DNA of 10,721 bases from WO2-35-19 sp964365465 (GTDB lineage: Bacteria > Patescibacteriota > Minisyncoccia > Phycocordibacterales > WO2-35-19), in NCBI GenBank assembly GCA_964365465.1, contig CAYIPT010000020.1:1-10721 (forward strand). Direction: 5' to 3'. Each line of letters opens with the position of its first letter. Positions within the stretch are counted from its first letter, which is position 1. This document shows positions 4,438-10,721 of this stretch, in pieces. Under the pieces are notes generated by a model. It was given only the letters and a program-made list of their open reading frames with translations. It was not told where the DNA came from and did not search any database. Made by a program: the position numbers and the translations under genes.

Positions 4438-6651
4438 TTATAAATTTGGCCAACGTTCAACCATAAGCAGTCCTTTTGAATCGGGAAGCATTGACCATAT
4501 TTTTTCGGTTATAAACGGCATAAAAGGATGCAAAAGTTTTAATTGCTCTTTGAGCAAATAATAAAGCAATTTTTTAGCCGACTCAACTTCCTTACCCTGA
4601 GCCTGTCGAAGGGTTTTTTTGCAGTCCTCAATTATTATATCAGCAAATGTGTGCCAAAAATAGTGATAAATTTTTTCAGCCGCCAAATAAAATCTGTAAT
4701 TTTCCATATCATTCGTTATATCTTTCATAAATTCTTCAAATTCCCCCATCGTTTTTTGGTCTTGGGTTGTCAAGGGGAACCCTTTGGAACCGGGGCATTT
4801 TAAGGGTTCCCCTTGACAACAATTTTCCAAAACAAAGCGCGAAGCGTTCCAGATTTTATTGGCGAAATTTTTATAGGCCTTTACTTTGGTGAAATCAAAT
4901 TTACTGTCATTACCCGGTCCGATGCCGACGGTAAGAGCCATACGTAAGGCGTCTGTGCCATATTGGTTTATGACATTTATGGGATCAATACCATTATCCA
5001 GAGATTTGCTGAATTTTCTTCCTTTGGCGTCACGTACTATTCCGTGGAAATATACATTTTTGAATGGTATTTGCCCAACAGCATAAGTGGTCATAAGTAT
5101 CATTCTGGCAACCCAGAAAAATATGAGTTCGTATCCTGGACACATGAGCGTTGTGGGATGATAATTTTTCAAATCATCAGTTTTTTCCGGCCAGCCCAGT
5201 GTGGAAAAGGTCCATGTGCCGGATGAAAACCAAGTGTCTAAAGTGTCCGAATCTTGTTCCCAACCCTCTCCCCTTGGCTCCTCAATTCCACAATAAATTT
5301 CTTCACCTTTGTAATAAACTGGCACCCTGTGTCCATACCAAATCTGTCGACTGATGCACCAATCTCTCAAATTTTCTATCCAATTTGCATATACTTTTTC
5401 AAATCTATCTGGTGTTATGATTATCTGCTTGTTCTCCACCACAGACAGCATCAATTTTTTTAATGTTACTTTTTCCCCTTTCTTTATGTTCGGCAGAGTA
5501 TCAAAAGGATATATAAATTCTTTATTAATATCAATAAACCATTGCAGTTTTGGCAATGGCTCAACTATCCCCTTGGAGCGGTCGGCAACGGAAACATTTT
5601 GAGAAATTTCTTCCTCTTTTTCCATAAGATTATTTTTTCGCAACCACTCCGCTACTAATTCTCTCGCCTCAGCCACTTTCTTATCTTTAAGCAAAGCTGA
5701 CTCAACCGACATTCTTGCATATTCGTTTATAACTGGTTTTAGCGGCAGATTGTGCCTCTGTGCGATTTCCCAGTCAATTTGGCTGTGAGCGGGAGTGACC
5801 CCCAAGGCTCCTGTACCAAACTCCGGATCAACTGATTTATCGGCCACTATTTTGATGTCAAGTTTTTCTCCGGCAAAATCTGCAATTTCAAAAGTTTGAC
5901 CGACATATTTTTTGTACCTCTTATCATCGGGGTGTACTGCTACCGCGGTATCGCCTATTTTTGTTTCCGGTCTGGTGGTTGAAATAGCGATAGGGAAGTC
6001 GTGAGAATATTTAAATGTATACATCATTGCCTTTCTTTCCTCATACTCAACCTCATCATCAGAAATTGTTGTCTGGCCTTTTGGATCCCAATTGACAACT
6101 TTATACGCTCTGTAAATTAATCCATCGTGATACATTTTTTTGAAAATGGTTTTTATGACCAAATTTCTTTTTTCATCAAGAGTAAACGCTTCTCTCGACC
6201 AGTCAAGAGATGACCCTATACTTCTAAGTTGTTTCAGTATTGTTCCACGACTTTCTTCAACAAATTTTTCAACTCTTTTTACAAACTCCTCTTTTCCCAA
6301 ATCATGTCTATTTTTACCTTCTTCTTTTTGAATCATTTTTTCAACTTTTGAATGCGTGGCAGTGGCGGCGTGATCAGTGCCCGGCACCCATAAAGTTCTT
6401 TTACCGGTCATTCTTTGATATCTGACTATTGAGTCTTGTATTGTGGCTTCAAAAGTATGGCCTATGTGAAGTGTGCCGGTGGCGTTTGGCGGAGGCAGGA
6501 CTATAGAAAAATAATCAGCATTTTTATCCGTTATTCCCTTTTTAATACAAACATCCGGATTAAAAAATCCGCTTTCTTCCCATTTTTTATAAATGGCATC
6601 TTCGTGCTCGGTCGGATTATACGGTTTTTTTAACTCTTCGTTATTATTCAT
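4438..6651 (-). CDS. valS: Valine--tRNA ligase (ValRS), short form
   Basis: Class I aminoacyl-tRNA synthetase that charges tRNA-Val and edits misactivated Thr. Landmarks: PPPNATGTLHIGHTFEATIQ (residues 54-73) with the HIGH motif at 62-65; VPGTDHAATATHSKVEK; the CP1 editing domain at about 190-330 with STTRPETKIGDTAVAVHP and DPEFGTGALGVTPAHSQIDW; DWCISRQIWYGHRVPVYY; DTWFSSGTWTFSTLGWP; and KFSKSLDN at 546-553, a KMSKS variant with Phe for Met. The helical anticodon-binding domain follows and ends at LHPFMPFITEKIWSML. At 737 residues it is shorter than typical ValRS (about 850-950) and lacks the C-terminal coiled coil that contacts tRNA. Two palindromic elements lie in frame at residues about 611-629 and 679-686, both in expected loops. 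It heads the valS-prsW-hsp20 run. ATG 6651 gives a normal N-terminus (KPYNPTEHEDAIYKKWEESG). Confidence 0.96.
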   Translation of the reverse strand: MNNNEELKKPYNPTEHEDAIYKKWEESGFFNPDVCIKKGITDKNADYFSIVLPPPNATGTLHIGHTFEATIQDSIVRYQRMTGKRTLWVPGTDHAATATHSKVEKMIQKEEGKNRHDLGKEEFVKRVEKFVEESRGTILKQLRSIGSSLDWSREAFTLDEKRNLVIKTIFKKMYHDGLIYRAYKVVNWDPKGQTTISDDEVEYEERKAMMYTFKYSHDFPIAISTTRPETKIGDTAVAVHPDDKRYKKYVGQTFEIADFAGEKLDIKIVADKSVDPEFGTGALGVTPAHSQIDWEIAQRHNLPLKPVINEYARMSVESALLKDKKVAEARELVAEWLRKNNLMEKEEEISQNVSVADRSKGIVEPLPKLQWFIDINKEFIYPFDTLPNIKKGEKVTLKKLMLSVVENKQIIITPDRFEKVYANWIENLRDWCISRQIWYGHRVPVYYKGEEIYCGIEEPRGEGWEQDSDTLDTWFSSGTWTFSTLGWPEKTDDLKNYHPTTLMCPGYELIFFWVARMILMTTYAVGQIPFKNVYFHGIVRDAKGRKFSKSLDNGIDPINVINQYGTDALRMALTVGIGPGNDSKFDFTKVKAYKNFANKIWNASRFVLENCCQGEPLKCPGSKGFPLTTQDQKTMGEFEEFMKDITNDMENYRFYLAAEKIYHYFWHTFADIIIEDCKKTLRQAQGKEVESAKKLLYYLLKEQLKLLHPFMPFITEKIWSMLPDSKGLLMVERWPNL
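4594..4615. repeat. Intragenic short palindromic repeat of the TTCGACAGGCTCAGG type
   Basis: The - strand reads ACCCTTCGACAGGCTCAGGG, which in the valS frame encodes LRQAQGK (residues about 679-686). The outer arms ACCCT/AGGGT can pair. The same core is, from general knowledge, a repeat scattered through many bacterial genomes, notably CPR and Chloroflexi, where it shows up as LRQAQ or SLSKG in translated proteins. Confidence 0.75.
4766..4820. repeat. Perfect 19-bp inverted repeat inside valS
   Basis: Arms 4766-4784 (GTTGTCAAGGGGAACCCTT) and 4802-4820 are exact reverse complements, separated by 17 bases. Each arm also contains a smaller hairpin (AAGGG-3 bases-CCCTT). On the - strand it encodes CCQGEPLKCPGSKGFPLTTQ (about residues 611-629), in place of a normal ValRS loop. 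It looks like an inserted palindromic element; I do not recognise its family. Confidence 0.85.
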
Positions 6652-6683
6652 CTTCTCACTAATAATACATCAAAAACGAATTT

Positions 6684-6689
6684 ATTATA
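6684..6689 (-). promoter_or_regulatory. Candidate -10 box for the valS operon
   Basis: The - strand reads TATAAT here, about 33 bases before the valS ATG, a normal distance for a short leader. No good TTGACA lies 17 bases upstream; the left arm of the 6701-6763 inverted repeat occupies the -35 position. No T-box motif (conserved AGGGTGG-type antiterminator) was seen in the leader. Confidence 0.4.
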
Positions 6690-6700
6690 AATAAGACAAA

Positions 6701-6763
6701 ACAGAACTCTTTTATAAAGGACAACTTTTGTTTATCTTTTTGTCTTTTATAGAGCAGTCCTGT
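6701..6763. repeat. Imperfect 24-bp inverted repeat in the divergent promoter region
   Basis: Arms 6701-6724 and 6740-6763 match at 19 of 24 positions around a 15-base loop. Their inner parts contain TATAAAGGACAA (6713-6724) and, inverted, TATAAAAGACAA (6751-6740). A related third copy, CATAAAAGACAT, lies at 6787-6798. The left arm would cover the -35 region of the candidate valS promoter. It could be an operator for a dimeric regulator, an RNA hairpin, or an AT-rich mobile repeat. Otherwise the 224-base gap 6652-6875 shows only candidate promoters, with no RNA gene or ORF that I can support. Confidence 0.55.
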
Positions 6764-6820
6764 CTTTATTGGCTTAAAATAAAACACATAAAAGACATTC
6801 TTTAAATTTGTTATTTTTGC

Positions 6821-6851
6821 TTGATTTTTTCCTAATTAGTGAGAGTATGCT
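6821..6851 (+). promoter_or_regulatory. Weak candidate promoter for the surface protein gene
   Basis: TTGATT (6821-6826) and TATGCT (6846-6851) are spaced 19 bases apart, with the ATG 24 bases further on. Spacing and -10 match are only fair. A small inverted repeat, ATGAG-ATAAA-CTCAT (6857-6871), lies directly before the start codon and covers the only GAG that could act as a Shine-Dalgarno site. Confidence 0.28.
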
Positions 6852-6875
6852 TAATTATGAGATAAACTCATTTTT

Positions 6876-9647
6876 ATGTTTTCAAAAACAAAAAATTACA
6901 AAAAGAAAATCAAAACACTATCGTCCACATTGCTCACTTTTTTGATAGTTTTTTCTTCTATTTTTCCGGCGGGGATTGCTTTTGCTGGCGAACTTGTAAC
7001 GGAGGGAGAAAATCCAAATATTGACATACAGCTTCCGGATGATTTGTCTAATAACACCGGTATAACAGGGGAGCAAATACAAAAAGAATCACCACAGAAT
7101 GATTTCGTTTTTTCTGGCGATTTGGTCGGTTATATTGACCCAAACAATCAGGGTAAAGCAATAATTTGGGCGCCGCCAGCTTCTCAAACAGACGTTTTAG
7201 ACTTAACGGAAGACATAATCACACCTTCCCTTATTGTTTCTCCTACAACCACTACTCAGCCAACAATAACTTCAAGTTTCTTAAACATTTACTGTCCGGA
7301 CGGCGACAACTTATCTTATGGGAAATTTATTGAAGCTAAAAATGCCGGTCTTATAAATTTTAGTATTGCAGTGAATGCAAACCTCGATTCGGCCGTCGTC
7401 AATTTTTTGAACCAAACGGGATGTTCCGTCCCGATGAGTTTGTCTGCTTATAAAGTGTTTGTAAACCCGGGAGAGCAAAACTGGCTCTCAACTCAACAGC
7501 TTTTTGATAATACCGGAATCATAAATGCCACATCATTAACCATTTACAAAGTGAACCTGCCAAATTGCAAAGCCCAGATAGATTTGTGGTACGGTTTGGC
7601 CCCAACAACTCTGCTTGATTCAAATCCCTATGGGGGTCCAACTCCTCCGGTAGTTGTTGATTGGAAATTTACAGATAATAATTTATGTTCAAACATTCCA
7701 GAAAACACTCCTCCCTCCATCACACTTCTCGGGGCCAACCCGTTCGATATTATTGTCGGAAATGTTTTTACTGATCCGGGCGCTACTGCCACTGACACCG
7801 AAGATGGCAACCTCACTTCTCAAATTATCAAAACGGGCGCAGTTGACGCTTCCACTACCGGTTCTTACATCTTAACTTATTCAGTCACTGACTCTGGGGG
7901 ACTTTTGGCCAGCACTACTAGGACAGTTAATGTTATTAATATGTATCTGCCAAAAATGCCGTCTTGCAATGGAAATTTTGGAAAAGTAACCTCATCTGTT
8001 GATAGTTGGGGATTTCACATTAGCGATATACCAAAAAACTATATATGGTACGGACAAAACAAACCATCGCACGGCGATACATTAGACAATTCATGGGTTT
8101 GGTCAGGTTCTGTTGGAAGAAATATAGAATGGGATTTAGATCAATCTACCCAAAAAGTTCGCGTCTATCCATCGCAAGATCATGGTGGATATCCAGCAGA
8201 ATTTAATGAATATGATGTGCAAGTAAGTCTAGATAATATTACATGGGTCAGTGCTTCTTCAACAGCGATTTATGTTGATGACATATCCAATGTCCGTGTT
8301 CATGATGGAGTACAAGATTTTACATCTCCAAATGAATTTCGTTATGTCAGAATTGCGCCGAATACTATTGGCGGCGGTGATTATGAAATTGACGCCGCGC
8401 AAGCATGTGTTAAAAATATCCCCCCAGCCAATACTCCCCCCTCCATCACGCTTCTCGGGGCCAACCCCTTCAATCTCACAGTCAATACATTGTTTGTTGA
8501 TCCGGGAGCTACTGCCACAGATTTGGAAGATGGTAATGCCACGACCACCTCACACATTATTGTTTCCGGAACCGTAAACGCTTCAACTACTGGCGCTTAC
8601 ATACTCACTTATTCGGTAACTGATTCTGGCGGGCTTTCGGCTAGCACCACAAGAAATGTGATTGTTTCTGCCACAACAACCCCCCCAATTGATCCGCCGA
8701 TAAATCTTCCCGTCAATCCGCCAGATGGTCCCTCTGGCGGCGGCGGCAGCACTGGCGGCCGCAGACATCCGGTGGTAGTTGGCGAAATACTTGGCGCCAC
8801 AAGCTGTTTGTATCTCAGAGACCACCTGAAAATTGATTGGAATAATGATTCTATAGAAGTTTTGAAATTGCAATCCTTCTTAAATGTGTTTGAAAAAGAA
8901 AACCTTTCTCTCACGGGAATTTTTGACCAGGCTACTTTTGAGGCAGTCCAAAGATTCCAAATAAAATACAAAGAAGATATTCTGAAACCATGGGGGGACA
9001 AAGTTACTACTGGCTTTGTTTATATTTTGACCAAAAAGAAAGTAAATGAAATTTATTGCAACTCTCCACTTTCTGTTACCCAAGCCGAACAAAATGAAAT
9101 AGACACTTTCAGAAATATGACAGAGAGCAATCTAAATGCTGGTGCTTCCGGTCAAGTTGGGTCCTTATCTAGCCCCGGGGGTGTATCTATATCAGACAAC
9201 ATACGGGGTATACAAGGCGTGCCCAAGGACAATGTCCTTAATGATTCTCCGATCGTAGAGCTAAAAGACAATTCATTGAGCCAATCAGCAGTAAAAAATG
9301 TCGCTATTTCTTTGTTCGCCTTGCCTCAAAAAATATTCAGCAATTGGAAATACTTTTTAGCTTTTATTATATTGTTAGCCATTGCAGTTGCCATTATAAG
9401 ATTTTTTATCGGTTCAAAAGAAAATTTAAATGATGATTCTAATTCCGATAATAACTTTGTAATGCCGTCAGCCGAAGAAGTGCCCATTACAGAAATACCA
9501 GTTGAAAAAGAAGAATCTCCGGTTATAATTCTGCCCAGCGCCAACATCTTGCCTGATGAAGAAATAGTGGTTGAAAATCCGGAAGAAAATCCGGAAGAAG
9601 ATATAATAACTACACCAGATCTGCGTAATGAAAATAAAACTAATTAA
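6876..9647 (+). CDS. Large exported surface protein: DUF5011/Ig-like domains, discoidin-like segment, peptidoglycan-binding domain, C-terminal membrane anchor
   Basis: A 923-residue envelope protein. Residues 1-37 form a signal peptide: a Lys-rich start, a hydrophobic TLLTFLIVFSSIF core, and a likely cut after AFA-37. About 130-260 is a Cys-containing module ending in LPNCKAQIDLWYG. Two DUF5011-type Ig-like domains lie at about 277-354 and 519-597 (NTPPSITLLG, FTDPGATATD.EDGN, GSYILTYSVTDSGG). Between them, about 355-513, is a segment with discoidin (F5/8 type C) character: VRVYPSQDHGGYPAEFNEYD, VQVSLDNITWVSAS, FRYVRIA, EIDAAQ. A Pro/Gly linker (about 600-642) precedes a peptidoglycan-binding domain at 644-728, bounded by C644 and C728 (VLKLQSFLNVF, TGIFDQATFEAVQRFQIKY). 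A transmembrane helix at about 826-845 is followed by an acidic tail rich in Glu and Pro. It probably spans cell membrane and wall and displays adhesive domains; the ligand is unknown. It is transcribed away from valS. Confidence 0.9.
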   Translation: MFSKTKNYKKKIKTLSSTLLTFLIVFSSIFPAGIAFAGELVTEGENPNIDIQLPDDLSNNTGITGEQIQKESPQNDFVFSGDLVGYIDPNNQGKAIIWAPPASQTDVLDLTEDIITPSLIVSPTTTTQPTITSSFLNIYCPDGDNLSYGKFIEAKNAGLINFSIAVNANLDSAVVNFLNQTGCSVPMSLSAYKVFVNPGEQNWLSTQQLFDNTGIINATSLTIYKVNLPNCKAQIDLWYGLAPTTLLDSNPYGGPTPPVVVDWKFTDNNLCSNIPENTPPSITLLGANPFDIIVGNVFTDPGATATDTEDGNLTSQIIKTGAVDASTTGSYILTYSVTDSGGLLASTTRTVNVINMYLPKMPSCNGNFGKVTSSVDSWGFHISDIPKNYIWYGQNKPSHGDTLDNSWVWSGSVGRNIEWDLDQSTQKVRVYPSQDHGGYPAEFNEYDVQVSLDNITWVSASSTAIYVDDISNVRVHDGVQDFTSPNEFRYVRIAPNTIGGGDYEIDAAQACVKNIPPANTPPSITLLGANPFNLTVNTLFVDPGATATDLEDGNATTTSHIIVSGTVNASTTGAYILTYSVTDSGGLSASTTRNVIVSATTTPPIDPPINLPVNPPDGPSGGGGSTGGRRHPVVVGEILGATSCLYLRDHLKIDWNNDSIEVLKLQSFLNVFEKENLSLTGIFDQATFEAVQRFQIKYKEDILKPWGDKVTTGFVYILTKKKVNEIYCNSPLSVTQAEQNEIDTFRNMTESNLNAGASGQVGSLSSPGGVSISDNIRGIQGVPKDNVLNDSPIVELKDNSLSQSAVKNVAISLFALPQKIFSNWKYFLAFIILLAIAVAIIRFFIGSKENLNDDSNSDNNFVMPSAEEVPITEIPVEKEESPVIILPSANILPDEEIVVENPEENPEEDIITTPDLRNENKTN
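7704..7745 (+). repeat. Direct repeat, copy 1, at the start of the first DUF5011 domain
   Basis: 42 bases encoding NTPPSITLLGANPF match copy 2 (8430-8471) at 38 positions, though the rest of the two domains has diverged strongly in DNA. This suggests recent duplication or recombination at the domain edge. Confidence 0.8.
8430..8471 (+). repeat. Direct repeat, copy 2, at the start of the second DUF5011 domain
   Basis: Second copy of the 42-base repeat, 726 bases (242 codons) downstream and in the same frame. Recombination between the copies would delete one Ig-like domain plus the discoidin-like segment without a frameshift. Confidence 0.8.
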
Positions 9648-10716
9648 TGTTCAAATTTCCTGAGGCCCTCAACTTCGAGTTTAATTTTCCACTCCTTAAA
9701 TATTCGATATAGCCGGCGGCGGCAATCATGGTGGCATTGTCGGTAGTTAAAGATTTTTCCGGAATGAGAATTTCCGTTTCTAGATAATTTTCTTTCAACT
9801 TCAAAAAATTTTCTCGCAATGCCTTATTGGCAATCACCCCGCCGCCTATAATTAAAGTTTTTGGTAAATATTTGTCAAGGGCCTTTTTGGTTTTTGATAT
9901 TAGTGTTTCTATTACAGAATCTTCAAATTCGCGGGCAATTTCCATTTTTTCTTTTTCTTCTAATTCACCAATCTTTTTTATGTAATAAAGAACTGCTGTT
10001 TTAAGGCCAGAGAACGAAAAGTTCAAATCTCCAGATTTTAACATCGGTCTTGGAAATTTTATGTTTCGGATTTCGATATTCGAATTTCGTGCTTTCTCTG
10101 CTAATGCAGAGATTTCCGGCCCGCCCGGATAGGGAAGTCCGAGCATCCTTGCCACCTTATCAAAGGCCTCTCCCACTGCGTCATCCTGTGTCTCGCCGAT
10201 TTTTTCTTTTTCTACCCAGCTTTTGAGGAGCACTAGTTCCGTATGGCCGCCTGATATTAAAAGTGCCAATGCGGGGAATTCAATTTTTTTATTTGAAAAT
10301 TGAGAATTGGAAATTGAAAATTCATCAGTTTTGAATAAAACTGATGCAATATGTCCTTCCATATGATTTGCTCCAATTACTGGGATATTCAACTTTTTAC
10401 CAAGTTCTTCGGCAAAATTTATACCCGTCCACAAAGCCGGTTCAAGCCCCGGTCCCACCGTTACTGCGATCAAATCAACTTTATCTAAACCTAAACCCGC
10501 TCTTTTTAATGCCTCTTCCAAAACGAACGGCAAATTTTTCTGATGCTCGCGCTTAGCCAAAGTGGGGAAAACTCCGCCATATTGTTTATGAATTTCTATC
10601 TGACTGTTGACGGCGCTTCCAAGCAGCTTAAAATCAAGCGAGTTTAAATCTCCATTCGCTTCCACCACACTCACCGCCGTCTCATCACAAGATGTCTCAA
10701 TGCTTAATATAACCAT
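9640..10716 (-). CDS. tsaD: tRNA N6-threonylcarbamoyladenosine (t6A37) synthesis protein TsaD
   Basis: TsaD (Kae1/YgjD/Gcp family) transfers threonylcarbamoyl from TC-AMP to A37 of ANN-decoding tRNAs, working with TsaB and TsaE in bacteria. The 358-residue product is complete. ILSIETSCDETAVSVVE (3-19) is the ASKHA nucleotide-binding start; HMEGH at 118-122 supplies the metal-binding histidines; SGGHTELVL (155-163), GEAFDKVARMLGLPYPGGP (182-200), FPRPML (221-226), FSFSGLKTAVL (233-243), IIGGGVIANKALRE (289-302) and TTDNATMIAAAGYIEYLRSG (324-343) all match. ATG 10716 is fixed by the conserved N-terminus. Two loops carry extra residues of repeat-like DNA (about 130-144 and 208-219), as does the tail after residue 344. 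Its TAG stop overlaps by 8 bases the end of the convergent surface protein gene. TsaB and TsaE are not in the window. Confidence 0.96.
   Translation of the reverse strand: MVILSIETSCDETAVSVVEANGDLNSLDFKLLGSAVNSQIEIHKQYGGVFPTLAKREHQKNLPFVLEEALKRAGLGLDKVDLIAVTVGPGLEPALWTGINFAEELGKKLNIPVIGANHMEGHIASVLFKTDEFSISNSQFSNKKIEFPALALLISGGHTELVLLKSWVEKEKIGETQDDAVGEAFDKVARMLGLPYPGGPEISALAEKARNSNIEIRNIKFPRPMLKSGDLNFSFSGLKTAVLYYIKKIGELEEKEKMEIAREFEDSVIETLISKTKKALDKYLPKTLIIGGGVIANKALRENFLKLKENYLETEILIPEKSLTTDNATMIAAAGYIEYLRSGKLNSKLRASGNLNIN
9649..9681. repeat. Palindromic repeat forming the C-terminal tail of TsaD
   Basis: Centred on TGAGGCCCTCA (9661-9671), near-palindromic, with AT-rich flanks TTCAAATTTCC and ACTTCGAG. 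It encodes the non-conserved tail SKLRASGNLN of TsaD and lies just past the stop of the surface protein gene. It resembles repeats I recall in CPR genomes; the family assignment is from memory. Confidence 0.5.
10063..10089. repeat. TTCGATATTCGAA-type repeat inside tsaD
   Basis: Contains the palindrome TTCGA-TAT-TCGAA (10072-10084) flanked by further ATTTCG units. It encodes RNSNIEIRNI (about residues 210-219), where other TsaD proteins have a short variable loop before FPRPML. AATTCGAATATCGAAAT-like sequences are common repeats in Patescibacteria genomes (general knowledge). Confidence 0.55.
10291..10324. repeat. AATTG/GAAAATT repeat inside tsaD
   Basis: An AT-rich stretch with repeated GAAAATT and AATTG units encodes DEFSISNSQFSN (about residues 131-142), extra relative to typical TsaD between GHIASVLF and IEFPALALL. 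On the - strand it reads TTTTCAATTTCCAATTCTCA and onwards, a style of short repeat seen widely in CPR genomes. Confidence 0.55.
10323..10346. repeat. Perfect 10-bp hairpin beside the tsaD insertion
   Basis: CATCAGTTTT (10323-10332), loop GAAT, AAAACTGATG (10337-10346). It abuts the AATTG repeat and encodes ASVLFKTD on the - strand, just after the metal-binding HMEGH. Confidence 0.65.
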
Positions 10717-10721
10717 GCGGA

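Noticed and set aside
4438..6651. Several + strand open frames of 60-87 codons across valS
   Set aside because: They are shadows of the valS codons; none has spacing, start signals or protein features of its own.
6652..6780. T-box riboswitch in the valS leader
   Set aside because: The likely transcript leader is only about 26 bases, and no T-box consensus or terminator/antiterminator pair was seen. The inverted repeat lies upstream of the candidate -10 box.
9225..9239. AAGGAC-AAT-GTCCTT small palindrome in the surface protein gene
   Set aside because: Six base pairs with a 3-base loop are expected by chance in a gene this long, and nothing nearby suggests a function.
1..10721. Recoded TGA (Gly, as in SR1/Gracilibacteria), suggested by no gene ending in TGA
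   Set aside because: No gene needs TGA read through to be full length. Ten stops (7 TAA, 3 TAG) in an AT-rich window are too few to claim recoding.
1..10721. CRISPR array, tRNA or rRNA genes
   Set aside because: No regularly spaced direct repeats and no cloverleaf or rRNA-like segments were seen on either strand.

Overview
The window looks like a chromosomal segment of a Candidatus Patescibacteria (CPR) bacterium, most likely of the Parcubacteria group. This is an inference from four things: low G+C with tight gene packing; few Shine-Dalgarno sequences; a surface protein with the cysteine-bracketed peptidoglycan-binding module and 'VGEILGA'-type linker I associate with Parcubacteria; and housekeeping genes (valS, tsaD) whose loops carry in-frame palindromic repeats such as the one encoding LRQAQGK. 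The standard stop codons fit all genes, and none of the ten ends in TGA.

Bases 1-3266 (+ strand) hold five closely packed genes, visibly AT-richer than the next gene. They are the 3' part of an MmeI/YeeA-type DNA methyltransferase (target-recognition end), a small protein with a PD-(D/E)XK nuclease signature, a helical (HEAT-like) protein of unknown function, a 63-residue basic protein, and a RusA-family Holliday-junction-resolvase-like nuclease. Gaps are 1 to 12 bases, so this reads as one operon. A methylase with two nuclease-like proteins suggests a restriction or phage-defence cassette. I do not recognise the combination as a named system, and it is the best candidate here for something undescribed. 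Two genes in it carry strong internal hairpins, one of them terminator-like.

Bases 3273-6651 (- strand) hold a housekeeping operon: valS, then a PrsW-family membrane protease, then an Hsp20 chaperone, with gaps of 16-18 bases. It converges on the first cassette with only 6 bases between stop codons. ValRS is short (737 aa), ends without the usual C-terminal coiled coil, and carries two palindromic elements inside its coding sequence. One is a perfect 19-bp inverted repeat.

Bases 6652-6875 are the only sizeable intergenic region (224 bases). It is a divergent promoter region with an imperfect 24-bp inverted repeat and repeated copies of a short AT-rich motif.

Bases 6876-9647 (+ strand) encode a 923-aa exported, membrane-anchored surface protein: signal peptide, two DUF5011/Ig-like domains around a discoidin-like segment, a Gly/Pro linker, a peptidoglycan-binding domain, a transmembrane helix and an acidic tail. 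Its 3' end overlaps by 8 bases the convergent tsaD (9640-10716, - strand). TsaD is the essential t6A37 tRNA-modification ATPase-fold enzyme. It also carries repeat-derived segments in two loops and at its C-terminus.
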